Positions 55,678 to 62,835 of a stretch of 64,000 bases of DNA are shown here, piece by piece (within the stretch, counting starts at the first letter, position 1; each line of letters opens with the position of its first letter). The translations under genes were made by a program, and so were the position numbers. This DNA is from Govania unica. GTDB lineage: Bacteria > Pseudomonadota > Alphaproteobacteria > Sphingomonadales > Govanellaceae. The notes beneath the pieces are model-generated. The model saw only the letters and a program-made list of their open reading frames with translations, was not told the origin of the DNA and searched no databases. The stretch spans positions 124,001-188,000 of the forward strand of contig NZ_JANWOI010000002.1 of NCBI RefSeq assembly GCF_027920805.1, in the 5' to 3' direction.

Positions 55678-57104
55678 ACCGGTTTGACGGGCGGGCGCGG
55701 GGTGAAGCCGCCGACCTGGGCTTCACCAAGGTTATGGACTTTGGCCAGTCGACGCGTGACGGCATGTCCGCAATAACGGCCCTGGCACAGTCCCATACCT
55801 GTCCGGCAGGCGAGCTTGACGGCGTCGGCTGTCTGAAGATGCGGGGCGGCCGCAAGTGCTGCGTCGAACTGTTTCACGGTGATGGTTTCGCAACGGCACA
55901 AAATGGTGTCATCGGTTGTCAGGCTATCCAGCAGGTCAACCGGCGGGCGGCCAAGCGCCGTGAGCAAGCGAGCAAATTCATCAAGACGCTGAAGCTCTGA
56001 TTTCACACGCGCGATCGGCTCGGCGATTTCAGTTGCGCGCACGCGCCCGAGATCCAGCAGAATGGCATGAGCGGCGAGATGGCCTTCAGCGGCGGCAACC
56101 TCCGCCCCTGCGACGCCGGTGATTTCACCGGCAACGTAAATGCCCTGTTTTGCCGTCCGCATAAAGTCATCATGGGGAATGATCCATCCGCCGCCTGAGG
56201 CGCTATCCCATTCGGCCTCGATCCCGGCCTGCCGGGCCAGTTCGGCGGAGGGCAGAAAGCCGTGGCAACTTCCAACCCGGTCGCAGGCGATCACATGTTC
56301 CGTTCCGGCAATGGCCCGGCCCCGGCGGTCAATTTTGCCGATGGTGGCGGAGCTGACGGCACCCTGGCCCTCTGCTCGCCGGATTGCCTGACCAAAGAGC
56401 ACAGGCACGCCCGCCCGCTGCAGCCGTACCAATATCCGGGCGATTTCAAGGAACTTACGCGCATGTTGCGCGATGACTTTCAGATTTGCTGCGGCCTTCA
56501 GAAAGGTCATGCGGCTTTGCGCGAAGACCACCGCCGCGACCTCGCCACCGCCCTTTAGAATTTGATCGGCGACGATCAGTTGCAAGGGATGGCTGCCGAC
56601 AAACAGGAACCGTTCGCCCGGCACAATCTGCTGGCTTTTGACAAAGGCCTGAATGCCGCCCGTTGCCATGACGCCAGGCAGGGTCCAGCCGGGAAAAGGC
56701 ACCGGCAGATCATAACAGCCCGGCGCGATCAGGACGGCTTTGGCCTTGAGCCGGACCAGACCCGCAGGCGAGGACAGCCACAGGAGATATTTTTCAGATG
56801 TGTCGCCGGACCGGAAGATGCCGAGCACCGTGGTGCTGAAGTGCCAGTTGATCCCGGGGGCGGCCTGCGCCTTGGCCAGCAGCTGCTTTCCGGCGTCGTA
56901 AAGTTTTCCGTCCAGCCAGTGGGGCACGCTGAAATTTCCGGGCGGCTGGCGGTAGATCTGGCCCCCGGCGGCGGGCTGTTCGTCAATCACATGAATCGTG
57001 AGGCCGGGCTGGCTTGCGAGCACCGTGAGCGCAGCCATGCCAGCAGGTCCGGCACCGATCACGGCGACATCGATTTCGGCGATGATGGGGCTCTGCTCAC
57101 TCAT
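55653..57104 (-). CDS. FAD-dependent oxidoreductase, alpha subunit of a hydroxyproline/opine-type dehydrogenase
   Basis: This 483-residue flavoprotein has an FAD site (VIGAGPAGMAAL) at the N-terminus and a second nucleotide region near 165. The C-terminal BFD-like domain has CRCETITVKQF and CRTGMGLCQGRYC, a [2Fe-2S] ligand set. Relatives are OoxA/HcnB and the D-hydroxyproline dehydrogenase subunit LhpF. It overlaps the [2Fe-2S] gene by 8 bp. It would pass electrons from the beta subunit to the respiratory chain. Confidence 0.85.
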   Translation of the reverse strand: MSEQSPIIAEIDVAVIGAGPAGMAALTVLASQPGLTIHVIDEQPAAGGQIYRQPPGNFSVPHWLDGKLYDAGKQLLAKAQAAPGINWHFSTTVLGIFRSGDTSEKYLLWLSSPAGLVRLKAKAVLIAPGCYDLPVPFPGWTLPGVMATGGIQAFVKSQQIVPGERFLFVGSHPLQLIVADQILKGGGEVAAVVFAQSRMTFLKAAANLKVIAQHARKFLEIARILVRLQRAGVPVLFGQAIRRAEGQGAVSSATIGKIDRRGRAIAGTEHVIACDRVGSCHGFLPSAELARQAGIEAEWDSASGGGWIIPHDDFMRTAKQGIYVAGEITGVAGAEVAAAEGHLAAHAILLDLGRVRATEIAEPIARVKSELQRLDEFARLLTALGRPPVDLLDSLTTDDTILCRCETITVKQFDAALAAAPHLQTADAVKLACRTGMGLCQGRYCGHAVTRRLAKVHNLGEAQVGGFTPRPPVKPVLISDLVR

Positions 57105-57411
57105 GTTCGCCGTCTCGTTTCTCGGTGGTTCCCGTGTAAATTCGCATACCGTCGCTGACAGGCGTCATGCAGGCCCGGCGGCGGATCGGAAGGGGGGTAT
57201 CTGCGATCTCGACCATGCATTCGAAACAGACGCCCATATTGCACACCGGGCCTCGTGGGTTCCCCGCCTGATCACGCCGGAACGCGAGCCGTCCGGTGGC
57301 GAGCAGCGCCGTTGCGATGGTTTCGCCAGCAAAACAGGAGATCACGTGGTCATCGATCTGAATGGAGATCGGCGTCCCTCTGTCGATCGTATTGTCGAGG
57401 CGTTTGCTCAT
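57097..57411 (-). CDS. (2Fe-2S)-binding small subunit of the dehydrogenase
   Basis: This 104-residue ferredoxin-like protein has the cysteines in VCNMGVCFECMVEI and a distal RRRACMTPV, which provide a plant-type [2Fe-2S] cluster. It starts with a beta-grasp pattern (ISIQIDDHVISCFAGETIATALL). Such small subunits link the two flavoproteins in heteromeric amino acid dehydrogenases. It overlaps both neighbours by 4-8 bp, so the three subunits are made in a fixed ratio. Confidence 0.87.
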   Translation of the reverse strand: MSKRLDNTIDRGTPISIQIDDHVISCFAGETIATALLATGRLAFRRDQAGNPRGPVCNMGVCFECMVEIADTPLPIRRRACMTPVSDGMRIYTGTTEKRDGEHE

Positions 57412-58610
57412 CTGTTGCCCTGACCCATGAACATGTTGATATGGCGGAACCGGGCCGGGCTATAGGCGTCTATTTTGCACGACGTGCGGCCGCTCAGGAT
57501 AAGTTCGCTCATCAGATACCCATAGGTCGGGCCGAGGGTGAAGCCGGAGCCTCCGGTGGCGACAAAAAATCCCGGAGCTTCGGGCACTTCGCCGAGAATG
57601 GGCAGTTGGTCGGTGGTGATGCCGACAATGCCGGTCCAGCTGCGCAGCAGATAGCGATTGCGGACCATGGGAATGATGTCGGCGGCAACCTTCAAATTCT
57701 CGATGATATTCTGTTCCACAAGCTCGGGGCGGCGCTCGGTGGTGATGACGCCGGCGTCATGCTGGAATTGGGATGGCCAGCCACCGCCGATCAGGATATT
57801 GCCGCCATGCACCTGTTTCATGGACAGCTTGCGTCCGGCATGCTGGATCAAATGGCCGATCACGGCGGGGCCGCTGTCGGTGATATTCATGGACAGCGGC
57901 ACGGCGAAGACCGGCAGATGGATATCGACCATGCGTGCGATATTGCCAGCCCATGCTCCGGCCGCATTGACGACCGCGGACACTTCCAGGGTTTCAACGA
58001 CGTCATTTGGGCCTTTGATATCAACCTGCCAACCCGCCCCGGCCCGCTTGATGGCCAATATTTTGCTTTCGGTGCGAATGTCGGCGCCGTGTCTTTGCGC
58101 CCCGCGTGCGAGGGCCAGAGTAACGAGGCGCGGGTTGCCATGGCCTTCCTGATCGCAATATCCGGCCGCTTGAATCGATTTCGACAGATAGGGGGCGATC
58201 ACGCGCGCTTCGTCGCCCGTCAGCAACTGGGTCGGCAGTCCCCATTGCGCTTCAAGGGCGAATTTCTTTTTCAGTAACGCGACTTCGCTGTCGGTCTCGG
58301 CGACCATGAGGCCGCCCTTCATGACGATCTCGATATCCTCGCCAAGCTCCGCCTCAAGACCGGCCCAATGTTTCATCGCCAGCAGGTTGAGCGGAATGAC
58401 CTGGGCGAATTGTTCGGTCTGCCGGTCGCCATGTTCGATCAGACGATGTTCAAGCTGAAAATGCAGCGAGCCGGCATTCTGGCCCGAGGCCTGGCGGTTG
58501 AGTTGACCCTGCTCGGCCAGAACAACCGAGGCTCCAGCCTTTGCAAGATAATAGGCGGTGGCACAGCCAACCAACCCGCCACCAATGATCAGAACGTTAT
58601 GCTGCGTCAT
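57408..58610 (-). CDS. FAD-dependent amino/imino acid dehydrogenase, beta subunit (DAO family)
   Basis: This 400-residue D-amino acid oxidase-family protein has the FAD motif VLIIGGGLVGCATAYYLAKAG. It carries the DAO-type end GIVGITTDQLPILGEV, then FFVATGGSGFTLGPTYG. This is the catalytic subunit, similar to OoxB/HcnC and the LhpB subunit that oxidises cis-4-hydroxy-D-proline. Other secondary amino acids (opines, D-proline) are possible substrates. It overlaps the DapA-like gene by 14 bp. Confidence 0.86.
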   Translation of the reverse strand: MTQHNVLIIGGGLVGCATAYYLAKAGASVVLAEQGQLNRQASGQNAGSLHFQLEHRLIEHGDRQTEQFAQVIPLNLLAMKHWAGLEAELGEDIEIVMKGGLMVAETDSEVALLKKKFALEAQWGLPTQLLTGDEARVIAPYLSKSIQAAGYCDQEGHGNPRLVTLALARGAQRHGADIRTESKILAIKRAGAGWQVDIKGPNDVVETLEVSAVVNAAGAWAGNIARMVDIHLPVFAVPLSMNITDSGPAVIGHLIQHAGRKLSMKQVHGGNILIGGGWPSQFQHDAGVITTERRPELVEQNIIENLKVAADIIPMVRNRYLLRSWTGIVGITTDQLPILGEVPEAPGFFVATGGSGFTLGPTYGYLMSELILSGRTSCKIDAYSPARFRHINMFMGQGNR

Positions 58611-59532
58611 GAACTAAGGTTTTACCCAAAGCACGCAGGCTGTGGCAAATCACTTCTTGGTTTTCTGGCGTCAGTTCCAGCAATGGCTTGCGTGGATAGC
58701 CGCCGGAAACACCCTGCACATTCAGGGCTTCCTTGAAAATGGCGGCGGCTGAGCCGAATTTGGCGGTGTAATCGTGGTTGAACCATTCGGTCATGATGGC
58801 CCGATCCTTGGCCCCGTAGGCGAGCGCCTCATCAATGTTTCCGGCCCAGATGGAGTTGAAGAAATTGGGCTGATCGGACCCGAGAACGCCGCCTGCACCC
58901 ATCAGGCCGTCGGCATTGTGATGCTGGACAAGACTCGCGCCCATCTCATTCATGGGAACGCCGAAAATACGGACTTTATCTTTCAGCGCGAAGAACGTGT
59001 CGAGGAAATGTCGGAAGTTGCCGGTCGAATTCTTGATGGCGACGACCTTGTCAAGATCGGCGAGCCGCGTCAGCAGGCCCAAAGACATATCGATGTTGGT
59101 TCCTGGCGGCCAGTTATAGACGCACATCGGCAGGCTGATGCGGTTGTTGATGTCTTCGTAAAAAGAAAAAAGCTCGGATTCATTCGGCGCAATATAGGGA
59201 GGCGGCGTGACAAGAATGCCGTCAAACTTTGCATCGGCGGCCATCTGAGCATTTTCAACCACGTCATCGGCGGAAAATCCTGTGCAACCGGCAATGATGG
59301 TCATTTTTCCCTTGAGGGTTTCGCCAGCCGCGCGATAGACAGCCAGACGCTCGCTGCGGTCGAGCGCAAACCATTCCCCCGTGGTGCCCGCAATAACGGT
59401 GCCGTGCATGCCTTGCGCATGCAGCCACTCCAACAACTGTCGGAATTTGGCATCGTTATAGGTGCCGTCACGCTCGAATGTCGTCGTTGTTGCCGGGATG
59501 TAACCCCGCCAATCGACGCTGGATCTATCCAT
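58597..59532 (-). CDS. DapA-family deaminase/aldolase, possible pyrroline-4-hydroxy-2-carboxylate deaminase
   Basis: This 311-residue TIM-barrel protein of the dihydrodipicolinate synthase/N-acetylneuraminate lyase family has Schiff-base K167 (VVAIKNSTG), Y139 (CVYNWPPGTN) and a carboxylate-binding AGTTGEWF near residue 50. In hydroxyproline operons the DapA-like LhpC deaminates the dehydrogenase product to alpha-ketoglutarate semialdehyde. The gene pairing here supports that, though other DapA activities are not excluded. It is the first gene of the operon. ATG 59532 is chosen over a TTG at 59553. Confidence 0.75.
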   Translation of the reverse strand: MDRSSVDWRGYIPATTTTFERDGTYNDAKFRQLLEWLHAQGMHGTVIAGTTGEWFALDRSERLAVYRAAGETLKGKMTIIAGCTGFSADDVVENAQMAADAKFDGILVTPPPYIAPNESELFSFYEDINNRISLPMCVYNWPPGTNIDMSLGLLTRLADLDKVVAIKNSTGNFRHFLDTFFALKDKVRIFGVPMNEMGASLVQHHNADGLMGAGGVLGSDQPNFFNSIWAGNIDEALAYGAKDRAIMTEWFNHDYTAKFGSAAAIFKEALNVQGVSGGYPRKPLLELTPENQEVICHSLRALGKTLVHDAA

Positions 59533-59631
59533 TCTAATCACTTTCTTTCGCAAATCAGGGTCTGAAGAGAAAATTAGAAGGTTTTGATTTGCAAAGAAAA
59601 TGAATATTTGTTGCGTATGGGGTAACGAAAT

Positions 59632-60567
59632 TCAGATTGTGTTTTTGGCTGGCTGGTTTCGAAAGGCGGCGCGCAAATTGGTCTCGATGGTCTTGAGAAG
59701 ATTGCTCGCCGGGATGGGCAACAATCGGCCAAGCCGGGTGACGATTTGAAACTTTGTCGTTTGCAGTTCAAGATGATCGAGCGGCACGGCGATTAACTCG
59801 CCCTTGGCCAGTTCATCGAACACGACGATCTCGCTCAGGATGGAAACGCCCTGACGATCTTTGACGAATTGTTTAAGCAGGGCCAGAGAATTGGTGGTCA
59901 TGATTGGCGACAACCGCTCCCCCGCCTGCATTTCGAGGGGAGAAAGCATCTCGCGAATACGAAATGACTGGTCTGGAAGCGCCAGCCGGTACTCCGCGAG
60001 ATCAGACAGTTTGATTGAGGCCCGCTGGGCCATCGGATCATCCGGATGGACGATGACCTTGAGCGGCTGCGGCACAGTAATGACGGTGCGGATCTTCGGG
60101 TCCGGCGGAGAATGAAAAACCATGCCGATATGCGCTTCGTCGTCGCGCACGAGCTGAAGAACCTTATTCGAGCTTTCAATATTGATCGACAGGCTGATGT
60201 TACTGTGAAGATCCGTGAACTGATGCAGGATGCGCGAGAACAGCGGGCTCACAAAGCCTTCGCCAATGGCCAGGATGATATGGCCGGATCGGTTGCCGCG
60301 CAGTTCCTGCAACTCGGAAATATAAACTTCGTCATGGGCCTGTTTTTCGCGGTAATAACGGATGAGAAGTTCGCCCGCCTCGGTGAGCTTGATGGATCGC
60401 CGCCCGCGCTCCAAAAGAGGGGTGCCAAGTTCAGCTTCAAGAAAGGCAATCTGCCGGCTGATGGAAGAGGTCGCAACGTTCAGGCGTTCGCTTGCGGCCC
60501 GCATAGTGCCGGTGCGGGCGGCTTCGAACAGATATTGAATGTGACGTTCATATTGCCCGAGGTTCAT
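59632..60567 (-). CDS. LysR family transcription regulator
   Basis: This 311-residue protein has an N-terminal helix-turn-helix (TGTMRAASERLNVATSSISRQIAFLEAELG) split by loops, then a substrate-binding domain with GHIILAIGEGFVSPLF and MAQRASIKLSDLAEYR. It lies upstream of the dehydrogenase operon on the same strand and is divergent from the Tat amidase gene. Two inverted repeats, including a T-N11-A site, are found before its start. It probably senses an amino-acid or imino-acid ligand and controls both sides. Confidence 0.9.
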   Translation of the reverse strand: MNLGQYERHIQYLFEAARTGTMRAASERLNVATSSISRQIAFLEAELGTPLLERGRRSIKLTEAGELLIRYYREKQAHDEVYISELQELRGNRSGHIILAIGEGFVSPLFSRILHQFTDLHSNISLSINIESSNKVLQLVRDDEAHIGMVFHSPPDPKIRTVITVPQPLKVIVHPDDPMAQRASIKLSDLAEYRLALPDQSFRIREMLSPLEMQAGERLSPIMTTNSLALLKQFVKDRQGVSILSEIVVFDELAKGELIAVPLDHLELQTTKFQIVTRLGRLLPIPASNLLKTIETNLRAAFRNQPAKNTI

Positions 60568-60600
60568 TCCGCGCCGCCCCTGTGTCGTAGTTTGCGTATT

Positions 60601-60651
60601 ATGCTATGATAGTAGCATTACGTTGCAAATACTCCATGTCATATTTTGCAA
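60601..60651. promoter_or_regulatory. LysR-type operator candidates between lysR and amidase
   Basis: ATGCTA-TGATAG-TAGCAT (60601-60618) is a perfect 6-bp dyad and contains T-N11-A (60605 and 60617). A second dyad, TTGCAAA (60623-60629) with TTTGCAA (60645-60651), lies next to it. Two adjacent sites are common for LysR regulators. Confidence 0.55.
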
Positions 60652-60740
60652 AAGCCTGAGCTGCGGCGGGCCCGGGCTTAAGTTATGATTTTCGCGACGG
60701 GCTGCGGAGAGTGTTGGAATCATCAAGGGGGGGGGCGGGC

Positions 60741-62351
60741 ATGCCAAAGCAAGATGGCAAGACTTCAGCCACTTACGCGGGTGACGGGATCGAGGGTAAG
60801 CTCAGCCATTCTATGGATCGTCGCAAGTTTTGCGGTCTTGCCGCCGCTGCGGGTTTGATCGGCTCGCAGGGGTTTGCAGCTGTTGCGGCGCAAAACAGGG
60901 AAAGGGTCACCGTGAGCGATATCGTCATGATGGATGGCCTGGAGCTGTCCCGGTCCATTCGCAGCAAAATCCTGTCCTGCCGGGAGGTGATGACCGCCTA
61001 TCTCGATCATATCGAGCGGTTCAACCCCAAGGTCAATGCCATCATCATGCTGCGCGATCGGGCTGATCTTTTGCGCGAGGCGGACACGCGGGATGCGGAG
61101 CTTGCGCGCGGGGACTATGGCGGTTGGATGCATGGCTTCCCTCAGGCGGTCAAGGATCTGTCCGATGTGAAGGGACTGCGGACCACCTGGGGCTCGCCGC
61201 TGTTTGTGCAGAATATCGCCATCCAGGACAGCGCTTTCGTGGCCCGCATGCGCAAAGCCGGTAGCATTTTCATCGGCAAAACCAATACGCCGGAATTCGG
61301 GCTTGGCTCCCAAAGCTATAACACGGTTCATGGCACCACGCTCAATGCCTATGATCAGACGAAAACCGCCGGTGGCAGTTCGGGCGGGGCGGCGGTGGCT
61401 TTGGCGTTGCGCATGGTGCCGGTGGCCGATGGCAGTGATTTTGCAGGCTCCCTGCGTAATCCCGCAGCCTATAACAATGTCTTTGGCATGCGGCCGAGCT
61501 TTGGCCGGGTGCCGGATAGCGGGGGCGAATTGTTCGTGTCACAGCTTGGGGTGGCTGGACCCATGGCGCGGACAGTCAGCGATCTGGCCATGCTGCTCGC
61601 GGTGCAGGCTGGCCCGGACCCGCGCGCGCCCTTGTCCATCGAACAGGACCCGGCGCTCTATACGGAGCCGCTCAAGCGGGATTTCAAACAGACGCGGATC
61701 GGCTGGCTCGGGGATTTCAAGGGCTATCTGGCCATGGAGCCCGGGGTCATGGAGTTATGCAAAACCTCGTTCAAAGCCTTCGAAAGCATCGGCTGTGTGA
61801 TCGAAGACGCGCACACGGATTTTTCGCTCGATCAGCTGTGGACGGCCACGGTGATCTTACGCAACTGGATGGTCGGCGGCGGCCTTGGGGCGCTTTACAA
61901 GGACCCGGCCAAGCGGGCCAGACTGAAACCGGAAGCGCAATGGGAAGTGGAGCGTGGTTTGGCCCTGTCGGCGGAGGATGTCTATAAAGCCTCGACCCTG
62001 CGCTCGGACTGGTACCGGGCGGTGCTGAAGCTGTTCGATCACTATGACTATCTGCTGCTGCCCACGGCCCAGGTTTTCCCGTTCGATGCCAAGCTGCATT
62101 GGCCGAAAGCGATCAATGGCCGGGCCATGGACAGCTATCACCGCTGGATGGAAATTGTCCTGCCAATCACCATGTCCGGCTGTCCGGCGATCAATGTGCC
62201 GGTGGGCTTCAACGCCCAGGGCCTGCCCATGGGCGTGCAGATCGTCGGCCGCAATCATGGCGAGCAGGCGGTGATGCAGCTCGCCTATGCCTATGAGCAG
62301 GCCACGGGCTGGGTCCAGAACCACCTGCCGCCGTTGTTGCTTTCAGCTTAA
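60741..62351 (+). CDS. Tat-exported amidase (amidase signature family)
   Basis: This 536-residue protein has a twin-arginine signal (MDRRKFCGLAAAAGLIG near residues 25-41). The catalytic triad is visible as K138 (FPQAVKDLSD), cis-S213 (AGGSSGGA) and S237 (GSDFAGSLRNPA), with the spacing expected for the family. It likely hydrolyses an amide in the periplasm, such as a peptide or a cyclic amide. The ATG at 60741 follows a G9 tract at 60727-60735. The Tat signal lies about 25 residues inside, so a later ATG (60813) near MDRRKF is possible. It converges with the NTF2-like gene and overlaps it by 9 bp. Confidence 0.88.
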   Translation: MPKQDGKTSATYAGDGIEGKLSHSMDRRKFCGLAAAAGLIGSQGFAAVAAQNRERVTVSDIVMMDGLELSRSIRSKILSCREVMTAYLDHIERFNPKVNAIIMLRDRADLLREADTRDAELARGDYGGWMHGFPQAVKDLSDVKGLRTTWGSPLFVQNIAIQDSAFVARMRKAGSIFIGKTNTPEFGLGSQSYNTVHGTTLNAYDQTKTAGGSSGGAAVALALRMVPVADGSDFAGSLRNPAAYNNVFGMRPSFGRVPDSGGELFVSQLGVAGPMARTVSDLAMLLAVQAGPDPRAPLSIEQDPALYTEPLKRDFKQTRIGWLGDFKGYLAMEPGVMELCKTSFKAFESIGCVIEDAHTDFSLDQLWTATVILRNWMVGGGLGALYKDPAKRARLKPEAQWEVERGLALSAEDVYKASTLRSDWYRAVLKLFDHYDYLLLPTAQVFPFDAKLHWPKAINGRAMDSYHRWMEIVLPITMSGCPAINVPVGFNAQGLPMGVQIVGRNHGEQAVMQLAYAYEQATGWVQNHLPPLLLSA

Positions 62352-62816
62352 GGCGGGGCAGGCGCTTTGTTGTTCGTCGCTTATGCTGACGAAGTTAAGT
62401 TCGGACACCCGCTGACCTTTGATGACGGCATAGCCCATGACATGCCAGCAGGATTGCTCCCCCTTCGCGACGGCCGTGATCATGTGATAGGTGAAGACCC
62501 GATCGCCGGACACAAAGCTTTCCTGGAACGGCAGCCAGACGATCACTTTTTCGGCGTCATCACGCATGGTCTGGAAATGTCGGGTGATCGCGGCCAGGCC
62601 CTTGGCGCGCTTTTCGCCATTCATGTAGATCACGGCATCCGGCGTGTAATAGCGGGCAAAATCCTGCTGCGTGAAGCCGCTGTCGGAGGCATAGGCCTTG
62701 TTCCACCAGGCAAACATGTCGGTGAGGATCTTCGCGTTATCTGCGGCCAGAACCGGTTTCGCAAACAGGCTGGCGGCGATCAGGATGGCCAGCAAAAGAC
62801 CTTTTGATTTCATCAT
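62343..62816 (-). CDS. Secreted NTF2-like (SnoaL-type) protein, copy 2
   Basis: This 157-residue protein has a signal peptide (GLLLAILIAASLFAKPVLA). The mature part aligns with copy 1 at 50954: FAWWNKAYASDSGFTQQDFARY matches its NTF2 pattern over split segments, and RVFTYHMITAVAKG and MGYAVIKGQRVSELNFVSIS follow. It lies downstream of a DUF885 gene on the same strand (19 bp), the same kind of partner as copy 1. GGGGACAT precedes the ATG at 62816. The longer frame to 62900 enters the DUF885 gene. Confidence 0.82.
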   Translation of the reverse strand: MMKSKGLLLAILIAASLFAKPVLAADNAKILTDMFAWWNKAYASDSGFTQQDFARYYTPDAVIYMNGEKRAKGLAAITRHFQTMRDDAEKVIVWLPFQESFVSGDRVFTYHMITAVAKGEQSCWHVMGYAVIKGQRVSELNFVSISDEQQSACPALS

Positions 62817-62835
62817 ATGTCCCCTTTGTGTGGTG

